Shown here piece by piece: positions 47,737 to 57,003 of a DNA stretch of 64,000 bases. The position numbers were made by a program, and so were the translations under genes. Below the pieces are notes generated by a model. The model did not search any database. It was given only the letters and a program-made list of their open reading frames with translations, and was not told the origin of the DNA. The stretch lies in the NCBI RefSeq assembly GCF_024347535.1, contig NZ_AP025497.1, positions 1,612,001 through 1,676,000 on the forward strand, read 5' to 3'. This DNA is from Vibrio kanaloae. Its GTDB lineage: Bacteria > Pseudomonadota > Gammaproteobacteria > Enterobacterales > Vibrionaceae. Numbering within the stretch: position 1 is the stretch's first letter; each line of letters begins with the position of its first letter.

Positions 47737-49731
47737 CTATTTCTTGATCATATCCAGCATGATTGCAACAGACTCATCAAGATAAGCATCCGGGGCTTCA
47801 TAGTCTTTAGGAATATCATCCAACGTTTTAAACGCCTCTAACTTAGCGGCTTTTTGACGTTGATTGATACGCTCTAAACGAAGTGCTTCCACATCATCAC
47901 CTTCTTGCTTACGTACCTTTTCATTGAGAGAAAGGTCGTTGTCATCTTTATCTGACTTATATTTTTCAATATCTTGCGCGATAAAGCCAAACTCCATATC
48001 AGAAGCAACACGAGCTTGGTGTTTAGCGGTTAAAGTGAGGATTTTATCATCATTACGTTGTAACATTGAGTAATTAGCTTTATCAATACTGTCCCAAGGC
48101 AAAGCATTATCTTCAACGCTTTCCCCCGTATCATCTGACTCAATCGGTGTTGGGTAAGCAATATCAGGCACTACACCCTTGTTTTGCGTACTACCACCAT
48201 TGATTCGGTAGAACTTCTGGATTGTATATTGAACGTAGCCCAACTCTTTATCAAACAAATCATAGATATGATTCAAAGAACGATGCTGTTGTACCGTTCC
48301 TTTACCAAAAGAGTTCTCTCCTAAGATGATTGCACGACCGTAATCTTGCATCGCTGCTGCAAAGATCTCAGATGCTGAAGCACTGTAGCGATTTATCAAG
48401 ACCGTTAATGGACCTTGGTAACTGATTTCGCCATCAGTATCACTGTTCACCTTGACACGACCGTAGCTATCACGAACCTGAACAACCGGCCCCTCTTTGA
48501 TAAATAAACCAGAGAGTTCGGTTGCTTCAGTCAATGCGCCACCACCATTGTTTCGGAGGTCTACGATAATACCTTCAACACCTTGCTGTTTAAGCTCAGT
48601 GATCAATTTATCGGTATCTTTAGAAAGGCCAACATAGAAACTTGGTACCTCTAGAACACCAATCTTCTTACCATCTTTCTCGATAACTTCAGACTTAACG
48701 GCACGGTCTTCTAAACGAATCTTATCGCGTACAATTGTGACAACGTGACTTTTTGCATCGTTACCTTCCGGCAAGATCTGTAGCTTAACTTTAGTCCCTT
48801 TCGGACCCTTAATCAGTTGCACTACATCGTCTAAACGCCAGCCGATAACATCCACGACTTCTTCACCGTCTTGGCCTACACCGACAATGCGATCACCATC
48901 ACTCAATTGTTTGCTGTTTGACGCAGGGCCACCAGCAACTAACGAGCGAATAACGGTATAGTCTTCAGTCATCTGTAGCACTGCACCAATACCTTCTAGA
49001 GATAGATTCATCTCAGATTGGAATTGTTCTGCATTTCTTGGAGAAAGGTAACTGGTGTGCGGATCAACTTCACGCGCGAATGCGTTCATGTAGATTTGGA
49101 AAGCATCTTCGTTGTGCGATTGCGTAATACGCTTCATCGCATTGTTGTAACGCTTTTCCAAAACTTCTTGAATCTCTGGCCACTCTTTACCAGTAAGTTT
49201 TAGATTCAACGCATCGTATTTAACGCGTTTTCTCCAAAGCTCATTCACTTCAGCGATATCTTTTGGCCATTCAGCTTCACTACGATTAAGCTCAATACTT
49301 TCATCAGTATCAAACTTAATCTCTGTATCTAGCAAAGACAATGCATATTGAAAACGTTCAAAACGCTTCTGCATAGACAAATTATAAACATCGAATGCAA
49401 TCTGGTTATTGCCTGCTTTCAGTTGATCATCAATTTGTGTAGATGACGCAGCGAAAGAGTCAATATCAGCTTGAGTGAAGATATTTCGATTATAGTCCAG
49501 CATCTCTAAATAACGATTAAAGATAGCTTGAGAGAAATCATCGTTGAGATTGAAGTGTTTGTAGTGAGAACGAGTAAATCGAGAAGTCACACGTTTACTA
49601 GCAGTTTCGTGTTGGGCCTCAGGAACGAGTAGAGGTAAATCGTCCTGAGATAATTTGGCTTCGAGAGCCTGAGTTGAAGCTGCTAGCCAAAAGCTAGCAG
49701 CAATCAATGTCAATTTTGAACGGCATTTCAT
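47737..49731 (-). CDS. prc: Tail-specific periplasmic protease Prc
   Basis: This 664-residue periplasmic protease degrades proteins with apolar C-termini and trims FtsI and envelope lipoproteins. Signal peptide to about residue 22 (STQA). PDZ domain around 240-330 (LEGIGAVLQM, SDGDRIVGVG). Catalytic pair S452 in NRYSASASEIF and K477 in ENSFGKGTVQ, same numbers as E. coli. It lies 17 bp after proQ, the conserved proQ-prc order. Confidence 0.98.
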   Translation of the reverse strand: MKCRSKLTLIAASFWLAASTQALEAKLSQDDLPLLVPEAQHETASKRVTSRFTRSHYKHFNLNDDFSQAIFNRYLEMLDYNRNIFTQADIDSFAASSTQIDDQLKAGNNQIAFDVYNLSMQKRFERFQYALSLLDTEIKFDTDESIELNRSEAEWPKDIAEVNELWRKRVKYDALNLKLTGKEWPEIQEVLEKRYNNAMKRITQSHNEDAFQIYMNAFAREVDPHTSYLSPRNAEQFQSEMNLSLEGIGAVLQMTEDYTVIRSLVAGGPASNSKQLSDGDRIVGVGQDGEEVVDVIGWRLDDVVQLIKGPKGTKVKLQILPEGNDAKSHVVTIVRDKIRLEDRAVKSEVIEKDGKKIGVLEVPSFYVGLSKDTDKLITELKQQGVEGIIVDLRNNGGGALTEATELSGLFIKEGPVVQVRDSYGRVKVNSDTDGEISYQGPLTVLINRYSASASEIFAAAMQDYGRAIILGENSFGKGTVQQHRSLNHIYDLFDKELGYVQYTIQKFYRINGGSTQNKGVVPDIAYPTPIESDDTGESVEDNALPWDSIDKANYSMLQRNDDKILTLTAKHQARVASDMEFGFIAQDIEKYKSDKDDNDLSLNEKVRKQEGDDVEALRLERINQRQKAAKLEAFKTLDDIPKDYEAPDAYLDESVAIMLDMIKK

Positions 49732-49748
49732 GCGTAGGAGTATCTCCT

Positions 49749-50372
49749 TTAAGCGCGCAAGTGCTCCGCTTTAACAACCATTTGTAGGCCGTTTGCTAAC
49801 TGAACACGCACATCTTCCTTATTGATTTCAACAATGGTCGCAGCCATGTTTCCTTTACCCATGTTCACATTTACTTCTTTGCCAGCGATAAATTCGTCAG
49901 CGTTCAAAGCGCGAGTTTCAACAGGCTTTTCGACTTTCGGTGCTTTAGGCGCTTGACGACGAGGCTGTTGAGCTTTCTTCGCCTTAGGTTTTGCTTTGCC
50001 TTCTTCACGAGCTTTTTGTGCTTGTTCTTTACGACGAGCTTGAACTTTCGCTTTGCTTTCTGCAAGTGTAGCTTTAGCGTGTTCTACATGCTCTTCTTCT
50101 AGTGTGCCACACGCGTTGCCGTCTAGGTCAACACGTTCCGCACCAGCTTTTACGCCGTGCAGGTAACGCCATGATGATGTGTACTGTCTTAACGCTGCAC
50201 GAAGCTGAGTCTTACTTACTTTTTCGTCTTCATTTAGACGTTCAGCAAGATCTTGAAAAATACCAATTTTAAGTGGTTTAGCTTCACCTTCTAGAGTAAA
50301 GCATTTAGGGAAACATTCAGCAATATATGCGATAACTTCTTTGCTGTTTTTTAACTTTTCAGTGTTTTCCAT
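49749..50372 (-). CDS. proQ: RNA chaperone ProQ
   Basis: This 207-residue RNA-binding protein has the FinO-type N-terminal domain (about 1-120, [36 protein letters not shown]), a lysine/alanine-rich linker (about 122-160) and a C-terminal KOW-like domain ending [16 protein letters not shown]. ProQ binds structured sRNAs and mRNA 3' ends. It is transcribed with prc and probably with msrC, 97 bp upstream. Confidence 0.98.
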   Translation of the reverse strand: MENTEKLKNSKEVIAYIAECFPKCFTLEGEAKPLKIGIFQDLAERLNEDEKVSKTQLRAALRQYTSSWRYLHGVKAGAERVDLDGNACGTLEEEHVEHAKATLAESKAKVQARRKEQAQKAREEGKAKPKAKKAQQPRRQAPKAPKVEKPVETRALNADEFIAGKEVNVNMGKGNMAATIVEINKEDVRVQLANGLQMVVKAEHLRA

Positions 50373-50469
50373 GTGGGTTCCTGGTTTTTGCGGTTTTCCG
50401 CGAGCATTAAGAAAATATTTTTACGTATTATAAAGAGATGCTTGGGAAAAACCACAGTAAGAGAATAAT

Positions 50470-50961
50470 TTATACCTTGTTCGCGTGCGAATTAAGCAGC
50501 TTTTCCACTTCTTCCATAAAAAATGTCAATCCATCCTCGTCGATTTGAGAGAAACGGCCAACATTTGGGCTATCGATATCTAAAACGCCCGCGACTTTTC
50601 CACCAATCGAGAACGGAATTACGATTTCTGAGTTACTTGCAGCATCACAAGCAATATGTCCTTCGAACTCATGAACATCATGAATACGTTGGACTGTATT
50701 TGTCGCAACCGCAGTTCCACATACACCACGCCCTACCGGGATTCGAACGCAAGCTGGCTGGCCTTGGAATGGACCTAGTATAAGTTCACCTTGTACCTCA
50801 GATGGGGTTTGCTTCATTAAATAGAAGCCCGCCCAGTTCAGATCATCCAATTCCATGAATAATAATGAGCTGATATTGGCTAGATTAGCAATAAGATCGG
50901 TTTCTGATTCAATTAATGCAACAGCTTGTTTGGTTAAGCGTTGGTAATGTTCTATTTTCAT
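50470..50961 (-). CDS. msrC: Free methionine-(R)-sulfoxide reductase MsrC
   Basis: This 163-residue GAF-domain enzyme reduces free methionine-R-sulfoxide with thioredoxin. The three conserved cysteines are C71, C81 and C105 (PACVRIPVG, RGVCGTAVA, HIACDAAS). The ATG at 50961 (MKIEHYQRL) is used, with GGAAG just upstream. It is divergent from the ABC exporter, a local order related to E. coli yebR-yebS-yebT. Confidence 0.95.
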   Translation of the reverse strand: MKIEHYQRLTKQAVALIESETDLIANLANISSLLFMELDDLNWAGFYLMKQTPSEVQGELILGPFQGQPACVRIPVGRGVCGTAVATNTVQRIHDVHEFEGHIACDAASNSEIVIPFSIGGKVAGVLDIDSPNVGRFSQIDEDGLTFFMEEVEKLLNSHANKV

Positions 50962-51050
50962 ATTAACTTCCAATTAAATTGAGACTTCCATTATCAAGAG
51001 AACGCAGTAAAATGCGGCCATTAAACCAAATAGGACTTATTCTCATTACA

Positions 51051-52847
51051 ATGAACAATTCAGAAGACACTATTAGCCGTTCTTGGTTAATAACTCAAGT
51101 AAAAAAACACAAGTCCAAATTACTGTTTGCTAACATTATTGCCATTTTTGCAACTCTCATAAGCGTTCCTATCCCGTTGCTAATGCCACTCATGGTCGAC
51201 GAAGTTTTGCTTGATAAGCCCGCTTCTGGCTTAGAAATGATGAACCACCTACTTCCTTCATCGTTACAGACACCGACTGGCTATATCGCCCTGACTTTAC
51301 TGTTAGTCATTATCATGCGTACGGCAAGCCAAACGCTGAATATTCTACAAGGACGTCAGTTTACACTCGTATCCAAAACGATCACCTATCAGATGCGCAG
51401 TAAGATGATAGATAAGCTTGGTCGTATCAGTATTAGACAATACGAAACTAGGGGCAGCGGCGGTATTAACGCCCACTTAATAACAGATATAGAGACTATC
51501 GATAAGTTCATTGGCTCTACCCTGTCTAAGTTTCTGATTAGCTTCTTGACGGTATTAGGGACAGCAATGGTTCTATTGTGGCTCGATTGGCGTCTTGGGT
51601 TGTTTATATTACTGGTCAATCCTGTTGTCATTTACTTTTCTCGTAAACTAGGTAGTAAGGTTAAACACCTTAAAAAGTACGAGAATCAATCTTTTGAACG
51701 CTTTCAGAATCGGTTGGTTGAAACGTTAGACGGAATCTATCAACTTCGCGCTGCTAATAAAGAGCGTATTTTCTTAGACGAACTTAAGGCCCAAGCAAAC
51801 CAAGTAAGAGTCGATGCGGACAAATACGCATGGCAGTCTGAAGCCGCTGGTCGTTTATCATTCTTACTCTTTCTATTAGGTTTTGAACTGTTCCGCGCAG
51901 TCGCGATGCTGATGGTGCTATTTAGCGACCTAACTATCGGTCAAATTTTTGCGGTATTCGGCTATTTATGGTTCATGCTGGGCCCTGTGCAGGAGTTATT
52001 AGGGATTCAATTCTCTTGGTATAGCGCGAAAGCAGCATTACATCGTATCAATGAGCTTTTAATGTTAGAGGAAGAAAAACGTCCGATTAGTAAAGTCAAC
52101 CCGTTTAATGAACATGAGGAAGTGACAGTCGACATCGAAAACGTTACCTTCTCTTACACGTTAGAAAACACTGTTTTAAATAAACTATCCCTACATATTC
52201 CGGCTGGTAAGAAAGTCGCTTTGGTGGGTGCCAGTGGTGGTGGCAAATCAACGTTGATCCAGTTGTTAATTGGGGTTTATCAAGCGGACTCTGGCTGTAT
52301 ACGCTATAACGGTGAAACGAGCGACGACATCAGCTTTGATGTGATTCGCAATCAAATTGCCGTTGTTTTACAGCAACCTATACTCTTTAACGATACATTA
52401 AGGCATAATCTGACCCTTGGTGCAGAATACGACGAAATGTCACTGTGGCGTGCACTTGAAGTCGCTCAAATGCAAGATGTTATCAAGCAACTGAATAATG
52501 GTTTGGATACTCCAATTGGTAGGAATGGCGTTCGACTGTCTGGCGGTCAACGACAGCGCTTAGCAATCGCCCGCATGGTACTGAGTAACCCCAAGTTTGT
52601 TATTCTTGATGAGGCGACATCGGCGCTAGATACGGCTACTGAGTCAGCTCTGCATAAAGCGCTAAGCGAGTTTTTGAAAGATCGCACAACTTTGATAGTG
52701 GCTCATCGATTATCAGCGGTGAAACAGGCCGATCTAATCTATGTTTTAGAAGATGGGCAAGTCACACAGACGGGAACACATGGTGAACTGGTTGAACAAC
52801 AAGGACTATATCAAACACTTTATGGCAGTGTGCAATCGCACGCCTAA
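51051..52847 (+). CDS. ABC exporter, fused permease and ATPase
   Basis: This 598-residue half-transporter has a six-helix membrane domain (about 20-320) and an ATPase domain (about 355-590) with Walker A GASGGGKST, signature LSGGQRQRL and Walker B FVILDEATSALD. It works as a dimer exporting an unknown substrate, possibly a lipid or peptide. The start is uncertain: MNNSEDTIS at 51051 is favoured because the membrane domain begins soon after, but an in-frame ATG at 51011 with GAGA upstream is possible. It leads into letA 66 bp later. Confidence 0.92.
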   Translation: MNNSEDTISRSWLITQVKKHKSKLLFANIIAIFATLISVPIPLLMPLMVDEVLLDKPASGLEMMNHLLPSSLQTPTGYIALTLLLVIIMRTASQTLNILQGRQFTLVSKTITYQMRSKMIDKLGRISIRQYETRGSGGINAHLITDIETIDKFIGSTLSKFLISFLTVLGTAMVLLWLDWRLGLFILLVNPVVIYFSRKLGSKVKHLKKYENQSFERFQNRLVETLDGIYQLRAANKERIFLDELKAQANQVRVDADKYAWQSEAAGRLSFLLFLLGFELFRAVAMLMVLFSDLTIGQIFAVFGYLWFMLGPVQELLGIQFSWYSAKAALHRINELLMLEEEKRPISKVNPFNEHEEVTVDIENVTFSYTLENTVLNKLSLHIPAGKKVALVGASGGGKSTLIQLLIGVYQADSGCIRYNGETSDDISFDVIRNQIAVVLQQPILFNDTLRHNLTLGAEYDEMSLWRALEVAQMQDVIKQLNNGLDTPIGRNGVRLSGGQRQRLAIARMVLSNPKFVILDEATSALDTATESALHKALSEFLKDRTTLIVAHRLSAVKQADLIYVLEDGQVTQTGTHGELVEQQGLYQTLYGSVQSHA

Positions 52848-52904
52848 TGTACGCGACCCTATACATTTAAGTCAGGTTAATGGCCTGACTTACGTTCTAA
52901 CTTC

Positions 52905-52922
52905 GGAGGTCATGTGACCTCC
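52905..52922 (+). promoter_or_regulatory. Palindrome hiding the letA ribosome-binding site
   Basis: GGAGGTCATGTGACCTCC is a perfect 18-bp palindrome that includes both the Shine-Dalgarno GGAGG and the GTG start codon of letA. In RNA it would fold with the start codon in the loop, reducing translation unless opened. A smaller repeat, AGTCAGG / CCTGACT, lies just before it at 52870-52890. Confidence 0.6.
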
Positions 52923-54209
52923 TCTACCAACAATCCATCATCAGATAGGCCAACAACAAGCCATCTATTAAGTAAACACTTGTGCGATAACAGTAACGTA
53001 AGACTGTGCCAAGGCTGCGAGCTTCCTGTTGATAAAGTGGAGATATCACAAGGAAAATCAGCGTATTGTCCAAGATGTGGTACTCAGTTATATCGTGGTG
53101 GAACACCAAGTCTCTCTGGAAATTTAGCTATTGCTCTCACGTGCTTGCTGCTATTTATCCCCTCTCACTTTTTTGATTTCATTAGTATCCGTCTGATTGG
53201 AGTAATGATACCTGCGACTCTGCCATCCGGCGTGTTTACCTTGATGGGCGAAGGTTTCCCTTTACTTGGCTTACTTATCCTATTCTGTAGTTCTATTGCT
53301 CCTTTACTTGTCTGCGGTTCTGTTCTGGTCAGCCACTTATCGCTTCGCTTCAGACTTTTTACTCCGTTTCGTTACGCACTCACTATTGTCCAAACCCTTA
53401 AACATTGGATGATGTTAGATGTATTTTTAGTGAGTGTGGCGGTCTCATGCTTCAAGCTCCAAGATTATTCAGACATATTTGTCGGCCCTGGCTTGGCAGG
53501 TTTGCTCTTATTGCAACTGTTCAGTGTCTTACTGGTAAGTCGTATCAGCGTACGACGCTACTGGGAAGCGTGGACTAAAGAGTCGGACTACTCTTTCCCT
53601 GACAGTAAGAAAGTTCATTGCCACAACTGCCATATGTCTCAACCTGATGGACATGTGTGCGTACGGTGTCACCACGACTTATATCATCGCAAGCCCTACT
53701 CTATATACAAGACTTGGTCACTGTTATTCGCCGCTACAATCGCAATTATACCGGCCAATATTATCCCGATATCGATACTTATAACGAACGGTCAAAGGCT
53801 TGAAGACACGATTATTTCTGGTGTTGCGTCCTTAGTTAATAGTGATATGTATGGCATCGCCGCGATCATATTTATTGCAAGTATCGTAGTGCCAGTTGCC
53901 AAAATACTCGGCCTCACGTACATCTTAATTTGCATTCAAATGAAACGCGCGGTCTACCACAGGCAGCGTATGACGATTTATTTCATAGTAAAATGGGTGG
54001 GGAAATGGTCAGTCATGGACCTATTCGTCATTTCGATCATGATGACATTGATCGACCGTGGACAAATTTTAAACTTTACACCAGGTTATGGTGCTGTCGC
54101 TTTTGGCTTCGTTGTCGTGCTTACGATGTTAGCAGCCGAAAGTTTAGATCCTAGGCTAATTTGGGATAACTACACCTCTAAAGATGAGTCAGTGAATGAA
54201 CAACGATAA
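52914..54209 (+). CDS. letA: LetA (YebS/PqiA family) membrane protein
   Basis: This 431-residue inner-membrane protein pairs with LetB in lipid transport between membranes. It has two zinc-ribbon CxxC pairs before each membrane half: CQGC and CPRC near residues 32 and 53, CHNC and CVRC near 237 and 250. Each half has about four helices, as in PqiA. It starts at GTG, since the ATG two bases earlier runs into a stop, and that start is inside a palindrome. It overlaps letB by 14 nt. Confidence 0.94.
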   Translation: MTSSTNNPSSDRPTTSHLLSKHLCDNSNVRLCQGCELPVDKVEISQGKSAYCPRCGTQLYRGGTPSLSGNLAIALTCLLLFIPSHFFDFISIRLIGVMIPATLPSGVFTLMGEGFPLLGLLILFCSSIAPLLVCGSVLVSHLSLRFRLFTPFRYALTIVQTLKHWMMLDVFLVSVAVSCFKLQDYSDIFVGPGLAGLLLLQLFSVLLVSRISVRRYWEAWTKESDYSFPDSKKVHCHNCHMSQPDGHVCVRCHHDLYHRKPYSIYKTWSLLFAATIAIIPANIIPISILITNGQRLEDTIISGVASLVNSDMYGIAAIIFIASIVVPVAKILGLTYILICIQMKRAVYHRQRMTIYFIVKWVGKWSVMDLFVISIMMTLIDRGQILNFTPGYGAVAFGFVVVLTMLAAESLDPRLIWDNYTSKDESVNEQR

Positions 54210-56853
54210 CCAATCACAAACATCATATTCACCAGAAGTGAGAAAAAATAAAGGTATTTCTCCTTTATGGATTCTACCAATTTTAACCGTCGTTCTGGCT
54301 GGTTGGCTGGTCATGAAGTCAATACACGATGCAGGACAACGTGTACAAATTTACTTCTCAGATGCTGCTGGCTTAGTCGCAGGCCGAACCACTATTCGCT
54401 ACCAAGGTTTAGAGGTGGGTATGGTGCGAGACATAACTCTATCCAAGGATTTGTCTAGCATTTACGTCGATGCCGACATTTACCCTGAAGCACAACAGCT
54501 CTTATCAAAAGGCACGCGTTTCTGGTTGGTAAAGCCAACAGCGAGCTTGTCGGGTATATCGGGGTTGGACGCGCTAGTTTCAGGTAACTATATCGCGATT
54601 CACCCTAGTGAAACAAAAGAAGAGCCAGAAACCGTGTTTTATGCATTAGACTCTTCCCCTTCAGATTTATTAGCATCAGAAGGACTTAATATCTCACTAA
54701 CGACAGAAGATCTTGGTGGTGTATCTGTTGGTTCTCAGATCGTGTACCGAAAAATCCCAATTGGAGAAGTCTACAATTACCAACTCAATAAAAATGCGAA
54801 ATCTGTCACCATTCAAGCTGCGATCAAAGATGAGTATAGCCACATCATCACAGACCAAAGCCGCTTCTGGAACGTGAGCGGCTTGGGCGCCAGTATTGGT
54901 TTTTCTGGTGTTGACGTTCGCTTAGAGAGCTTAAGTGCCCTTCTTGGTGGCTCTATTGCGGTCGATTCCCCAGGAGAAGGCCAACCCGTCAAAATGAACA
55001 CAAAGTTCAAACTCTATCCTGATTTAAAGACTGCAGGGCGTGGTATCTCAGTAAAAATCGCGGTACCTGATGATAACAAGATCAGTTCAACGGGTGCTCC
55101 TATCATGTACCGAGGTATTGAAATCGGTCAAATTACCGACTTGTCCTTGAGTGAAGGTCGGGAAAATGTTGTTGCATCTGCGGCAATCCAACCAGCATTC
55201 AGCGATTTCTTAAACAGCGGCAGTAAATTCGTTCTTGAAGAAGCCGAGCTATCTCTTACTGGCATGAAAAATATCGCCAACTTAGTGACTGGTAACTTCT
55301 TGACCTTAGTACCTGGAGAAGGCAAAAAAGCGCGTCGATTTACCGCTATTCGTAAAACCGAATACAGCCAAGAACAAGAGAAATCAGTGGCAATTCGCCT
55401 GACGTCAAACAATTCATTTGGCTTAGATGTGGGCACTCAACTACTTTACAAAGGCATTGCCGTCGGCTCTATCATCCAAGTAGGATTAGTCGATGGTGTT
55501 GGTAAGAGCTCTGATAAACACGAAGTGTTCATGGATGCATTGATCGATAATGAATACGCTCACCTTATCAAAAGCCACAACCGTTTCTTTGTGACAGGCA
55601 GTGCCACTGCAGAACTAACCGAATCCGGTTTAAGTGTTACGGTTCCACCTGCAAAACAGCTTCTTACTGGATCAATTAGTTTTGTGAGCGAAGGTAAACC
55701 TGAAGCTCGAGCTGACTACCAGCTTTTTCAAAGCAAGTCGCTAGCTGAAATTGCTAAGTTTAATCAGTCTGGGTCCAAAACTCTTTCGCTGTTCGCTAGT
55801 GAATTACCCTCGATATCTAAAGGAAGCCCGCTTCTCTACCGCAATTTACAAGTGGGTAGCATTTCTGATTTTCAGCTTGCTGATGGTGGTGTAAGAATCA
55901 AAGTTACGATCGAAAATCGTTACACTCACTTACTCAATAAGCATACCGTTTTCTGGAACCGGTCAGGCGTTGAAGTTGATGCGTCGCTATCGGGTATCAG
56001 TATTAAAGCTGCACCGGTTAAAACCCTTATTCAAGGCGGTATTGCTTTTGACTCTCTACCGGGAATCGATAACAAACTCGGCGATGTGTGGAAGCTTTAT
56101 AAAGATTCGAAATCCGCTCGAAAATTTGGCCGCGCGATTACTATCACCTCTTCCGGCGATCTAGAAGTCAGCAAGGGCATGGCGATCAAATATAAAGGTG
56201 TCACTGTTGGTGAGGTTACTCTGGTGATTCCGAACTTCAACAAAGGCGGTATTGAAATTACCGCGCGTATCTTACCTGAGTACGTTGACAAGATTGCCGT
56301 GGCGAACAGTCACTTCTGGTTGGCAGAACCTGAGATTGGCCTTAACGGTATCAAAAACGTCTCTGCGCTGCTCTCTAAGCACATAAATGTAGATCCGGGC
56401 AAAGGCGAAAGAAACACGAAATTTAAGCTCAGCAAAGGACCAGTGCAGCCCGAAGGTAAGATATTCCAGCTACAAAGCGAAACGCGAGGCTCGGTATCTG
56501 AAGGCACACCTATCCTATTCCGTGAGCTAGAGATCGGCAGTGTTATCGATGTTCAGTTAGGCGAGTTTGCTGACCGCATCATCTCTACGATTCAAATAGA
56601 GCCAGACTACGCCTACCTAATCCGCGCAAACACTGTGTTCTGGAACGTATCGGGCGTTGATGTCTCTATCGGTCTCTCTGGTGCAAACATCAAAGCCGGA
56701 ACGGTAGACAGTTTATTAAGAGGCGGAATTACCTTCTCAACGCCACCGACGAGTGAACTACAGCCAGTGGCAAGCGAAGACCAGTCTTTCTACCTATACC
56801 CTCAAGCAGAAGATGAGTGGAAGTCATGGAGAACCGCGATTCCTAGTCCATAG
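54196..56853 (+). CDS. letB: LetB (YebT) multi-MCE lipid-transport protein
   Basis: This 885-residue protein has one N-terminal helix (about 20-40) and seven MCE domains in series, each opening with a strand then a G-x-x-V/I-x-Y/F-R/K-G pattern, for example LVAGRTTIRYQGLEVG, VGSQIVYRKIPIG, STGAPIMYRGIEIG, VGTQLLYKGIAVG, KGSPLLYRNLQVG, KGMAIKYKGVTVG, EGTPILFRELEIG. Stacked rings of these domains form a tube spanning the periplasm. Seven domains and the length match E. coli LetB (877). It follows letA by overlap and ends at a terminator. Confidence 0.96.
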   Translation: MNNDNQSQTSYSPEVRKNKGISPLWILPILTVVLAGWLVMKSIHDAGQRVQIYFSDAAGLVAGRTTIRYQGLEVGMVRDITLSKDLSSIYVDADIYPEAQQLLSKGTRFWLVKPTASLSGISGLDALVSGNYIAIHPSETKEEPETVFYALDSSPSDLLASEGLNISLTTEDLGGVSVGSQIVYRKIPIGEVYNYQLNKNAKSVTIQAAIKDEYSHIITDQSRFWNVSGLGASIGFSGVDVRLESLSALLGGSIAVDSPGEGQPVKMNTKFKLYPDLKTAGRGISVKIAVPDDNKISSTGAPIMYRGIEIGQITDLSLSEGRENVVASAAIQPAFSDFLNSGSKFVLEEAELSLTGMKNIANLVTGNFLTLVPGEGKKARRFTAIRKTEYSQEQEKSVAIRLTSNNSFGLDVGTQLLYKGIAVGSIIQVGLVDGVGKSSDKHEVFMDALIDNEYAHLIKSHNRFFVTGSATAELTESGLSVTVPPAKQLLTGSISFVSEGKPEARADYQLFQSKSLAEIAKFNQSGSKTLSLFASELPSISKGSPLLYRNLQVGSISDFQLADGGVRIKVTIENRYTHLLNKHTVFWNRSGVEVDASLSGISIKAAPVKTLIQGGIAFDSLPGIDNKLGDVWKLYKDSKSARKFGRAITITSSGDLEVSKGMAIKYKGVTVGEVTLVIPNFNKGGIEITARILPEYVDKIAVANSHFWLAEPEIGLNGIKNVSALLSKHINVDPGKGERNTKFKLSKGPVQPEGKIFQLQSETRGSVSEGTPILFRELEIGSVIDVQLGEFADRIISTIQIEPDYAYLIRANTVFWNVSGVDVSIGLSGANIKAGTVDSLLRGGITFSTPPTSELQPVASEDQSFYLYPQAEDEWKSWRTAIPSP

Positions 56854-56893
56854 GGTGAACTCCCTGACCTTTCCGGAAGATTAATTCTTCATC

Positions 56894-56921
56894 AAAATGC
56901 AGCTATTCGGCTGCATTTTTG
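56894..56921 (+). terminator. Terminator after letB
   Basis: AAAATGCAGC / GCTGCATTTT perfect stem (6-nt loop) with five Ts, 40 bp past the letB stop. Confidence 0.82.
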
Positions 56922-57003
56922 TTGTTTGCCGTAAATATTGTTTAGGACGACCTCTTTTTGCTTTAAACTCCCCCGCATTAATGCAATAAATCGAGATACT
57001 CTT

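Noticed and set aside
50734..50760. Stretch resembling a tRNA T-arm (GTTCGAATCCCGGTAGGG on the minus strand)
   Set aside because: It lies in the msrC coding region at the conserved VRIPVGRGVC residues, and no acceptor, D or anticodon arms are found around it.
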